Shown one piece after another: positions 8,855 to 17,081 of a DNA stretch of 64,000 bases. The stretch lies in NCBI RefSeq assembly GCF_000337095.1, contig NZ_AOIV01000024.1, positions 1,660 to 65,659 on the forward strand. Direction: 5' to 3'. A program made the translations under genes and the position numbers. The stretch's first letter is position 1; the number at the start of each line of letters is the position of its first letter. The stretch is from Halogeometricum pallidum JCM 14848. GTDB taxonomy: Archaea; Halobacteriota; Halobacteria; Halobacteriales; Haloferacaceae. The notes under the pieces are model-generated. The model searched no databases, was not told the origin of the DNA, and worked only from the letters and a program-made list of their open reading frames with translations.

Positions 8855-9014
8855 CCCACCTTTCTTTTCGGGGGTCCGAGCAGACGGCGAAGCCGTCTGC
8901 TCGAACCCCCGGAAGAAAGCTGGACCAAAGAATCGCCGCGAGGCTCACTTCGCTCGCCTCGCGGTACTACACGCTACTCTCCGCACCGCCTCCGCTTCCA
9001 CTGCACCGCTCTGA
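8855..9014 (+). repeat. Structured post-stop element, copy A
   Basis: Begins at the base after the TAA of the 8237 gene. Order: box CCCACCTTT (8855-8863); hairpin with outer arms 8869-8875/8905-8911 (CGGGGGT/ACCCCCG) and inner arms 8878-8888/8892-8902 (11 bp, loop GAA); box AAAGCTGGACCAAAG (8916-8930); second hairpin with arms 8936-8944/8956-8964 (9 bp) enclosing CTCACTTCGCTCG; then GCACCGCTCTGA (9003-9014). Copy B at 42514 has the same boxes in the same order with different stem sequences. It could be a 3' UTR, transcript terminator or processing signal, or a REP-like repeat. End point uncertain. Confidence 0.65.
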
Positions 9015-9131
9015 ACGCCCGGACCTCTCCCGACGACCGCGTTACTGAGGTCGTGTCACTCGGTTCCGTACACTTGATCGCGAGAACCGTCACCGTTTTC
9101 CACCCGAAACGAAGGGGTTTGGGAATCGGTC

Positions 9132-9401
9132 TCAGACACCTTCGACGCCCTTGCGGTACTCGAACACGTGGTCGCGGGCGGCCTGCGTGCGTTCGCTCAC
9201 CTCGCCGGACGTCTCGCGGGCTATCTCCGAGAGAATGTTCATGTGACGGTCCAACCGTCCGTGGTCGGGGTCGCGGTCCGACATCGCCAACTCGGCCAAC
9301 GCCTCGGCCTGTTCGGTGAGTCGGTCCTGCGTCTCGCCGTCGGCCGCCTCTGCGGCCGACCGGAGTTCCTCGCTCGCAGCCGTGAGTTCGTCTTGCGACA
9401 T
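9132..9401 (-). CDS. Small conserved haloarchaeal protein (DUF7553-like)
   Basis: 89 residues, acidic and helical: MSQDELTAASEELRSAAE at the start, HGRLDRHMNILSEI in the middle, FEYRKGVEGV at the end. I recognise the pattern of a small haloarchaeal-only family (I recall DUF7553; not checked). The heptad-like spacing of Leu and Ala suggests a coiled coil or helical hairpin. Function unknown. A TTTTTTA box on the minus strand at 9425-9431 is about 27 bases before the ATG, as for a leaderless transcript. It lies in the same direction as the small membrane protein upstream, 90 bases away. Confidence 0.8.
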   Translation of the reverse strand: MSQDELTAASEELRSAAEAADGETQDRLTEQAEALAELAMSDRDPDHGRLDRHMNILSEIARETSGEVSERTQAARDHVFEYRKGVEGV

Positions 9402-9491
9402 GCGTGGACAATCGGAGACGGCGGTAAAAAAGCGGTCGGTGGAACGGCGGTCAACGGTCGGTAACGCGGCGGCCGACGGTCGGAGCGCAGT

Positions 9492-9737
9492 TCAGTTGTT
9501 CTGACGACGCTGACGGAGGTACAGCGCCATCGCGAGTATCGTCTGGGGCCACTGGCCGACGAAGAGGGCTCGCTCGGTGTCGCCCTTGACGTAGTACTCG
9601 TACATCGAGAACGCGATGGACGCCAGCGACGCGAAGAGGAAGAGGTCCGTCCCCTTTGCCTCCTCTAGCTGGGCTTGGTTCGACTGCTGGTTCTGCTGCG
9701 ATGCGGCGTTCGACTGCGATGATTCAAACAGGCTCAT
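9492..9737 (-). CDS. Small membrane protein, unknown function
   Basis: 81 residues. A Gln/Ser/Asn-rich N-terminus (to about residue 28) is followed by a hydrophobic segment LFLFASLASIAFSMYEYYV, then a second, FVGQWPQTILAMALYL, and a basic tail RQRRQNN. The layout suggests a two-helix hairpin in the cytoplasmic membrane. I recognise no family. It is divergent from uvrB. An AT-rich patch on the minus strand (9761-9772) lies 24-35 bases before the ATG. Confidence 0.7.
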   Translation of the reverse strand: MSLFESSQSNAASQQNQQSNQAQLEEAKGTDLFLFASLASIAFSMYEYYVKGDTERALFVGQWPQTILAMALYLRQRRQNN

Positions 9738-9760
9738 GCATTAAATTCGTAGGGCTGGAT

Positions 9761-9772
9761 TTGATTAATTAT
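9761..9772 (-). promoter_or_regulatory. AT-rich core promoter for the small membrane protein
   Basis: ATATAATTAATC on the minus strand is centred about 29 bases from the ATG at 9737. It is one of the most AT-rich patches in the window. Confidence 0.5.
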
Positions 9773-9884
9773 ATCGGCAAGACACTTTTCCGTGTTCCTC
9801 CCTGCAACCCCTCTCACCGACGTTCACGGCAGTTTGAGTGTAACGACCGCGCGGCTAAAGTGCCTCCGTCTCCACATACTGACA

Positions 9885-11951
<2,067 letters not shown>

Positions 11952-11998
11952 TCCGGTCGCGGTGACGGCCCATCCGTCGCTCTTCGGCAGTGAAGCCC

Positions 11999-12022
11999 AA
12001 AAAACCGCAGCGTCCGCTGCGG
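11999..12022 (-). terminator. Hairpin plus T6 terminator of the 12049 lipoprotein gene
   Basis: Perfect 8-bp arms CCGCAGCG/CGCTGCGG (12005-12012, 12015-12022) around two bases. Read on the minus strand, the stem is followed at once by six T residues (12004-11999). It begins 27 bases after the stop of the minus-strand lipoprotein and 48 bases past the uvrB stop. The T run has the right side only for the minus-strand gene. Confidence 0.6.
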
Positions 12023-12048
12023 TCGTCGAACCGCGCGACGTGATACGG

Positions 12049-12636
12049 TTACGTGCTGGTGCTGGTGCTGGTGCCCGTGCCGGTGCTGTTGCCGCCCCAG
12101 TCCCACACGCCGTTGTCGATGTTGTTGTCGATGTCGATGCGGTAGCCGGCGGCGTTGCCGAGGTCGGCGCTCGGGAAGTCGATGGAGAACTGCCACTCGT
12201 CGCCGGAACCGAACGTCTGGATGTCCTCGCCTTCGGTGTTGTCGAACCACGCACCCAGCACGTCGTCCGTGTCGTCGAGCAGCGTCGCCTGCACTTCGAT
12301 CTGCTCGTAGGTCTGGCTACCGGTGTTTCGGACGGTACCGGTCAGGCGCGCGCCGGCGCCGTCACCGTCGAGTCGCGTCAGTTGCGTGTCGGTGACCTCG
12401 AGACCCTGCGGGATGTTCCCCGTGTTCTCCTCGAGGTCCAGAGCTCCAGACGAGGTGGTTCCCTGTGCAGTCTCTCCCTCGGTGCCGGTTCCCATCTCGG
12501 TACCGGTTTCGGTCTCCGTGCCGGTTCCGGTCCCGGTCTCGGTTTCGGTACCTCCGCCGGAATTACCGGAACATCCTGCCAGGAGACCGCCGACCATCGT
12601 CGCACCTGCCGCCTTAACGAAGTTTCTCCGGAACAT
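12049..12636 (-). CDS. Tat-exported lipoprotein with FxLYD-type domain
   Basis: 195 residues from the ATG at 12636 (MFRRNFVKAAGATM); seven more codons are open upstream to 12657. It has a Tat-like signal and lipobox LLAGCSG, then about 35 residues of alternating Thr/Glu/Gly, then a compact beta domain with LTRLDGDGAGARLTGTVRNTG and YEQIEVQATLLDDTDDVLG. This pattern matches FxLYD or DUF3426-like extracellular domains found in many archaeal lipoproteins. It ends in a Thr/Ser repeat (GTGTSTSTST). The protein is anchored on the outer face of the membrane; its role is unknown. A hairpin-T6 terminator follows the stop. Confidence 0.75.
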   Translation of the reverse strand: MFRRNFVKAAGATMVGGLLAGCSGNSGGGTETETGTGTGTETETGTEMGTGTEGETAQGTTSSGALDLEENTGNIPQGLEVTDTQLTRLDGDGAGARLTGTVRNTGSQTYEQIEVQATLLDDTDDVLGAWFDNTEGEDIQTFGSGDEWQFSIDFPSADLGNAAGYRIDIDNNIDNGVWDWGGNSTGTGTSTSTST

Positions 12637-12777
12637 GTTATCGCCGTGCCAGTACATTATGTCCTGACAGTGTTAAAATCGGTGGCCAATCATGTGATAA
12701 TAATCCTGACAGCGAACGGGTGCCGGCGCTCGGATATGGGGTTGGTACCAGGTCTCTAAGGACCGCTGGAACATCAA

Positions 12778-12788
12778 GACTTTTTACC
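12778..12788 (+). promoter_or_regulatory. TATA-like box ahead of the micro-ORF/tauE unit
   Basis: GACTTTTTACC is centred about 30 bases before the ATG at 12814. This predicts transcription starting within a few bases of that ATG, and 180 bases before the tauE start. Confidence 0.5.
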
Positions 12789-12813
12789 GAATCGTCGTTA
12801 CGGGCGGGTCACG

Positions 12814-12888
12814 ATGCTCTGCGACACGGCCGACGACCGCGCCGAACTCGACCGCCGCGTCCCACTCCCGACGGGAGGGTTCTCCTGA
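12814..12888 (+). CDS. Micro-ORF, 24 codons, leaderless candidate
   Basis: Encodes MLCDTADDRAELDRRVPLPT followed by four residues. The ATG lies at the transcription start predicted from the TATA-like box at 12778-12788, so a ribosome loading on a leaderless mRNA would translate it first. It stops one base short of the ATG of the next micro-ORF (TGA-ATG). The residue mix is acidic like real haloarchaeal proteins. I recognise no family. It could be a regulatory leader peptide for tauE or a real small protein. Confidence 0.4.
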   Translation: MLCDTADDRAELDRRVPLPTGGFS

Positions 12889-12984
12889 ATGAGCGACGGT
12901 GACGGCAGTCCGGCGAACAGCGACGACACTGTCCACTCCCGGCACCCCTCGGCGCGGACGGCCGCCGACGGCACCGACCACTGA
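12889..12984 (+). CDS. Micro-ORF, 31 codons, between first micro-ORF and tauE
   Basis: Encodes MSDGDGSPANSDDTVHSRHP plus eleven residues ending GTDH. It starts directly after the stop of the 24-codon ORF and ends nine bases before the tauE ATG, so the three could be translated in series. It is Asp/Ser-rich and would be unstructured. No recognisable homologue. An alternative view is that this is simply the 5' leader of tauE. Confidence 0.35.
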   Translation: MSDGDGSPANSDDTVHSRHPSARTAADGTDH

Positions 12985-12993
12985 CTCCTAACG

Positions 12994-14076
12994 ATGAGTT
13001 CTGACACCTCGGACCCCCTGCAGAAGACGTTCCTCAAGTATCAACACGTGTTCGTGCTCCTCGCGCCGGTGGTGTTCGTCACCACGGTCCTCCTCGCCGC
13101 GCCCACCCAGGGGAGCGTCGGCGTGGACTACTGGCTGGAGTTCTGGTGGCTGTTCCCGGCGTTCCTGCTCGGCGCCACCATCGTCAACACCGTCGGAATC
13201 AGCGGGTCGGCGCTGTTCGTGCCGTTCCTCATCTTCATCTTCCCCCTGTTCGCCGCCCCGTTGGCACCCGAGACCATCGTCAAGGTCGGTCTCATCAGCG
13301 AGGCGTTCGGCCTGTCGAGTTCGTCCATCGCGTTCATCCAGTACGGCCTCGTCGACCGCCGACTGGCGCTGACGCTCGTCGGCGGCGCCATCCCGTTCGT
13401 CATCGCGGGCGCTCTGCTGTCGTTCATCATCCCCGAAGTGGTGTTCCACTCGCTGCTCGGACTGGCGCTGCTGGCGGCGTCGTATCTGCTGTTCCGCGCG
13501 GACCTCGGCCACGACGAGTCGAGCAGTAGCGACGAGGCCGTCGCCGACGGCGGCCCCGTCGACCCGGACCTGCCGAACGACGCGGAGAAACTCGGCCCCG
13601 CCGGCGTCGACACCGACGCCGACGGCAACGTGACGCGCGTCGACCGCGACGGCGACGACTACAGTTACACGCGCGGCGGCTACACCCGTCGGTTCGCCAA
13701 CTACAGCATCGGCGGTCTGTTCCAGGGTCTCGCCGGGTTCGGCGTCGGCGAACTCGGCATCATCTCGCTACTGGGCACGAAGGTGCCCGTCCGCGTCGCT
13801 ATCGGCACGAACCACATCGTCGTCGCCCTCACCGCCATACTCGCCTCCCTCGTCCACGTCTTCGGCGGCGGACTCGTCGGCGGCCACTCGCTCAGTCTGG
13901 CGACGACGCCGTGGAACATGGTGGTCTTCACCGTCCCGGCCGCCACTCTCGGCGGGCAGATCGCCCCCTACGTGTCGAACGCCCTGGAGACGGACACCAT
14001 CAAGAACTTCGTCGGCGTCCTCTTCGCCATCATCTCGGTCGCGCTGTTCGTCATGGCCGCGGGCAACGTCCTCTGA
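12994..14076 (+). CDS. TauE/SafE family sulfite/organosulfonate exporter
   Basis: 360 residues with about eight membrane helices in two halves, as in the TauE/SafE (TSUP) family. The first half contains VNTVGISGSALFVPFLIFIFP, split by SALF, and the second contains GLFQGLAGFGVGELG, the repeated G-rich motif of the family. Between them (about 172-215) lies a long acidic cytoplasmic loop. Family members export sulfite, sulfonates or related anions. Its start follows two micro-ORFs by nine bases, and the shared promoter appears to be upstream of those. It could act with the sulfurtransferases near 2-4 kb, but that link is speculative. Confidence 0.88.
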   Translation: MSSDTSDPLQKTFLKYQHVFVLLAPVVFVTTVLLAAPTQGSVGVDYWLEFWWLFPAFLLGATIVNTVGISGSALFVPFLIFIFPLFAAPLAPETIVKVGLISEAFGLSSSSIAFIQYGLVDRRLALTLVGGAIPFVIAGALLSFIIPEVVFHSLLGLALLAASYLLFRADLGHDESSSSDEAVADGGPVDPDLPNDAEKLGPAGVDTDADGNVTRVDRDGDDYSYTRGGYTRRFANYSIGGLFQGLAGFGVGELGIISLLGTKVPVRVAIGTNHIVVALTAILASLVHVFGGGLVGGHSLSLATTPWNMVVFTVPAATLGGQIAPYVSNALETDTIKNFVGVLFAIISVALFVMAAGNVL

Positions 14077-14094
14077 GGCGCTCTCGCCGTTTCC

Positions 14095-14547
14095 CTACTG
14101 GCTTCCGGCGTCGTCTGCGTCGCCGTCTTTGTCCTTGTCCACCAATCCCTCGCCGTCGTTGAGGTCGCCGTCGCCGTCGAAGCCGTGGTCGCCCAGTTGC
14201 TCGGAGGGCGTTGACCCCTTGTCGTCGACGTACACGTCGGCGTGGCCCTTCTCCATCCGCAGGCCGTGCCAGTCGATACCCCACTCGGTGAGGCGGGCGA
14301 CCGTCTCCTGTGCGGCCTCCCACGGGCGCGCCGTCCAGACGATGATGGTGTGGCCCTGCCGGTACTGGTAGTTCACCCACTCGACCATCTCCTCGTCCGG
14401 TTCCTCGGCGCGCTTTGTGATGTAGGACTCCTCGCCCTTCGTCAGCGTCTTATCGAAGTCGACGGCGATTCGCTGGTGCTCGTCGGCGTCGAACGGTTCC
14501 TCGCCGTCGAGCATCACACCCTCGCCGTCGGTGTCACTGTCGCTCAT
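14095..14547 (-). CDS. HAD-superfamily hydrolase-like protein
   Basis: 150 residues. The HAD motif I is present as AVDFDKTLTKGEE (nucleophile Asp in DFDKT), motif II as IIVWTARP, and a later YVDDKGS that supplies acidic metal ligands. There is no cap domain, so it is a small C0-type phosphatase-like protein. The C-terminal 35 residues are Asp/Gly-rich and repetitive (DGDGDLNDGEGLVDKDKDGD), resembling a calcium- or salt-adapted tail. Substrate unknown; some short HAD proteins of this kind are predicted polynucleotide or sugar phosphatases. Its end is 18 bases from the tauE stop, convergent. Confidence 0.75.
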   Translation of the reverse strand: MSDSDTDGEGVMLDGEEPFDADEHQRIAVDFDKTLTKGEESYITKRAEEPDEEMVEWVNYQYRQGHTIIVWTARPWEAAQETVARLTEWGIDWHGLRMEKGHADVYVDDKGSTPSEQLGDHGFDGDGDLNDGEGLVDKDKDGDADDAGSQ

Positions 14548-14599
14548 CCCCTCTCTCGAGCGTCGCCAGCGACAAAATCGTGTGGGCCGCTCCCAGTCG

Positions 14600-14785
14600 C
14601 TATCGGTCGCCCGACTCCGCTCGACCCTCGGACGCGTTCCCGGCGACCGCCTGTACGCGCATCTCGACGTACCGTCCCGACCAGGTTCGGAGATGCCGCA
14701 GTACGCGGGCGACGACGCCGCCTTCGGCCGTCGGCCGCGGTACCGACGCCCCCTCCGGTCCGGTCGGACCGCGTTCGTGACTCAT
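14600..14785 (-). CDS. Possible small protein divergent from arsN2
   Basis: A 61-codon ORF, MSHERGPTGPEGASVPRPT at the start and VARVLRHLRTWSGRYVEM in the middle. It is more basic than genuine haloarchaeal proteins usually are and I know no homologue. What supports it is position: its ATG is about 27 bases from a TTAT core within the palindrome at 14795-14814, which could serve as a divergent promoter. It may equally be non-coding DNA between the HAD gene and arsN2. Confidence 0.25.
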   Translation of the reverse strand: MSHERGPTGPEGASVPRPTAEGGVVARVLRHLRTWSGRYVEMRVQAVAGNASEGRAESGDR

Positions 14786-14794
14786 GGCCCCATA

Positions 14795-14814
14795 TTATGA
14801 ACTATTGTTCATAA
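14795..14814. promoter_or_regulatory. Perfect inverted repeat, candidate operator over the arsN2 core promoter
   Basis: TTATGAAC and GTTCATAA form perfect 8-bp arms around TATT. The right arm is about 30 bases before the ATG at 14842, where the TATA box should be, so a dimeric repressor bound here would block transcription. Size and symmetry suit an ArsR-type winged-helix dimer, but no such regulator is encoded nearby. Confidence 0.55.
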
Positions 14815-14841
14815 GGTTTGTGCGACTCTCACGGGCGTCGA

Positions 14842-15321
14842 ATGCTACCAACTAACACCTTCACTCGCGTAAAACCCGACGTGACCGACGAGTTCGAACT
14901 CCGCGAGGCGACGGCGGCCGACCGCTCGTACGTGCGGACGCTCCTCGAACGCGAGGGTCTGCCGTCGAGCGACGTCGGAGAGTCGCCCGCCCGCTTCTAC
15001 GTGGCCGTCGAGGGCTCCGACGCCGTCGGCGTCGGCGGTATTGAGGCGTACGGCGACTGCGGCCTCCTCCGCTCCGTCGTCGTGGAGGCGGCCGCCCGGG
15101 GCGAGGGGACGGGGGCGGCGCTCTGCGACGCGTTGGAGGCCCGGGCGCGCGACGCGGGCGTCGAGACGCTGTATCTGCTCACGACCACCGCGGCGCCGTT
15201 CTTCGCCGACCGCGGATACGCCGAGACCCCTCGGACCGACGTGCCCGAGGCGGTGGCTCGGACGGCGGAGTTCGAGGACCTCTGCCCGGACGCCGCCACC
15301 TGCATGAAGAAGTCGCTGTGA
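14842..15321 (+). CDS. arsN2: ArsN2-type GNAT N-acetyltransferase (arsenic resistance)
   Basis: 159 residues from the ATG at 14842 (MLPTNTFTRVKPD). GNAT fold: the acetyl-CoA loop is in ARGEGTGAALCDALEARA, and the segment LYLLTTTAAPFFADRGY is the hallmark of ArsN2. The C-terminal region (AEFEDLCPDAATCMKKSL) keeps the two cysteines and the MKK/MRK ending of that family. ArsN proteins acetylate arsenic-containing or phosphinothricin-like compounds. No arsR, arsB or arsC is adjacent, so it acts alone here or with genes elsewhere. The palindrome immediately upstream suggests repressible expression. Confidence 0.8.
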   Translation: MLPTNTFTRVKPDVTDEFELREATAADRSYVRTLLEREGLPSSDVGESPARFYVAVEGSDAVGVGGIEAYGDCGLLRSVVVEAAARGEGTGAALCDALEARARDAGVETLYLLTTTAAPFFADRGYAETPRTDVPEAVARTAEFEDLCPDAATCMKKSL

Positions 15322-15339
15322 ACCCGGAACGCCGCGGTT

Positions 15340-16473
15340 CTACCGTTCCCGCGTCTCTTCGAGTTGAATCTCCCGCTCGCCGGTGTCGCCGTTCGCCAAC
15401 TTCTCCACCTCGCCCAGAATCTCCTCGATGTCGTCGAGGCCGATGAGTTCGCGCGTTTCCTCGTCGAAGTCTCTGCTCTCCAGTCCCGCCGACTCCTGCA
15501 CGTCGGAGTCGCTCAACTGCCGGCCGTAGCGGCCGAGGAGGCTGGTGAGTTCCTGCGGGAGGACGTACGTCGTCGACGGCGATTCGCCGATGCGTCGGAG
15601 CGACTCGAGTCCCCTGTCGATGATGGCGCGTTCACCCATCGACTCGGCGGATTTTGCTCGCAGTACCGTCGAGATGGCGTCACCCTGCGCTTCGAGTATC
15701 TGACTCTGCTTTTCACCCTGCGCGCGGATGATGTTCGACTGCTTTTCCCCTTCGGCCTGTTCGACGGCGGAGCGCCGCTTCCCCTGCGCTTCCAGAATCA
15801 TGGCGCGGCGGCGGCGTTCGGCGGACGTCTGCTGTTCCATGGCGTTCTCCACTCCGGGCGAGGGCCGCACTTCGCTCACCTCGACGGACTCGACTTCGAC
15901 GCCCCACTCGTTCGTCGGTTCGTTCAGTTGCTCGTGGATGCGGCGGTTTATCTCGTCGCGTCGCGACAGCGTCTCGTCCAGTTCCATGTCGCCGATGACG
16001 GCCCGCAGCGACGTCTGCGAGAGATACGACACCGCGTTCCGGTAGTCGTCGACTTCGAGGAACGCCTTCTTGGCGTCCTTCACGCGGATGTAGACGAAGG
16101 CGTCGGCCGTCACCGGGGAGTTGTCCTCGGTGATGGCCTCCTGCGAGGGGACGTTCAGCGTCTGCGTCCGCATATCGAACGGGTACGTCTTCGAGACGAA
16201 CGGCGGAACGAGGTTGAAGCCCGGTTCGAGCAGTCCGCGATACTCCCCGAACACCGTCAGCGCCGTCCGTTCGTAGGCGTTCACTAGCTCGACGGCGCTG
16301 AGCACCGTGGTGACGACGAGGACGAGGGCGAGGGCGCCGAGGAGGACTATCGGGTCGAACCCTACCACCCCGAGCACCACGAAGACGGCGAGGACGCCGG
16401 CGACGCCGGATACCAGCCAGTCCGGAGGGCCGTTCGCGGACAGGCGGCCGAGTTCGCGGAAGAGGTTGGCCAT
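15340..16473 (-). CDS. SPFH/Band 7 (stomatin-prohibitin) membrane protein
   Basis: 377 residues. One N-terminal hydrophobic region (about 18-65) of one or two helices anchors the protein. The SPFH domain follows, with YRGLLEPGFNLVPPFVSKTY and VPSQEAITEDNSPVTADAFVYI, then a charged coiled coil (about 230-290) containing the repeated QAEGEKQSNIIRAQGEKQSQ pattern of stomatins. Such proteins form large oligomeric rings or lipid-associated scaffolds, often with an NfeD protein or a membrane protease; no nfeD gene is adjacent. Bacterial and archaeal homologues are called HflK/slipin-like. Start MANLFRELGRLSANG. Single gene, convergent with arsN2, divergent from the 2H gene. Confidence 0.9.
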   Translation of the reverse strand: MANLFRELGRLSANGPPDWLVSGVAGVLAVFVVLGVVGFDPIVLLGALALVLVVTTVLSAVELVNAYERTALTVFGEYRGLLEPGFNLVPPFVSKTYPFDMRTQTLNVPSQEAITEDNSPVTADAFVYIRVKDAKKAFLEVDDYRNAVSYLSQTSLRAVIGDMELDETLSRRDEINRRIHEQLNEPTNEWGVEVESVEVSEVRPSPGVENAMEQQTSAERRRRAMILEAQGKRRSAVEQAEGEKQSNIIRAQGEKQSQILEAQGDAISTVLRAKSAESMGERAIIDRGLESLRRIGESPSTTYVLPQELTSLLGRYGRQLSDSDVQESAGLESRDFDEETRELIGLDDIEEILGEVEKLANGDTGEREIQLEETRER

Positions 16474-16571
16474 AGTCGTCCCTTAGTGTCGACGGCATTA
16501 AGGGTACGTCCGCTCTGACGCTCCGACCCGCGAATCCGACGACTTTTCTTCTCCGGCGCCGACGCTTGGAC

Positions 16572-17081
16572 GTGTTCAGCCTCAACGTGTCCGTTCCCGG
16601 CCGTGTCGAACGCCTCGCGTCCGAGCTCCACCCGGCGTTGACAGCGTTCGATTCGATCCGCGAACGGCACTCGCTGGTTATCAAACGGTTCGACACGACG
16701 CTCGACGACGACGCGAACTCGCTCCCGCGACTCCGCGAGCGACTCCGCGGGACGCTTCGCGGCGTCGAACCGTTCGAGGTGCGTATCGACGGTATCGACG
16801 CCTTCGAGATACCCACGCGCGGCGAGGGACCGGTCGTCTACCTCGGAGTCGAGAGTCCGGGGCTGTTCGACCTACACGACCGACTCTGCGAGGAGTTCGG
16901 CATCGTCCCCGAACTAGAGGGCGACGACTACACTCCGCACGTGACGCTCGCCCGCGGCGGGCGAATCGAGGACGCGCAGGCGCTTGCGGAACGCGACGTC
17001 GAGAGCGTTCGCTGGACGGTCGAAGAGGTCCACGTCTGGGACGGACGCTACCGCGAGGGCGCCGTGCGCATCCCGCTCTAA
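16572..17081 (+). CDS. 2H phosphoesterase family protein (2'-5' RNA ligase / ThpR-like)
   Basis: About 169 residues, probably from the GTG at 16572 (VFSLNVSVPG). The two family motifs are HSLVIK and HVTLAR, the H-x-T/S pairs that make the 2H catalytic centre. They hydrolyse 2',3'-cyclic phosphates or reversibly join RNA ends with 2'-5' linkage. The N-terminal and C-terminal halves (about 1-85 and 90-169) form the bilobal fold. The substrate in haloarchaea is unknown. Its stop overlaps by four bases the stop of the convergent P450 gene at 17078. Confidence 0.85.
   Translation: MFSLNVSVPGRVERLASELHPALTAFDSIRERHSLVIKRFDTTLDDDANSLPRLRERLRGTLRGVEPFEVRIDGIDAFEIPTRGEGPVVYLGVESPGLFDLHDRLCEEFGIVPELEGDDYTPHVTLARGGRIEDAQALAERDVESVRWTVEEVHVWDGRYREGAVRIPL

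Noticed and set aside
14531-14800. 89-codon plus-strand ORF upstream of arsN2
   Set aside because: Arg/Ser-rich, runs through the palindrome and has no motif; less likely than the minus-strand 61-codon ORF, itself weak.
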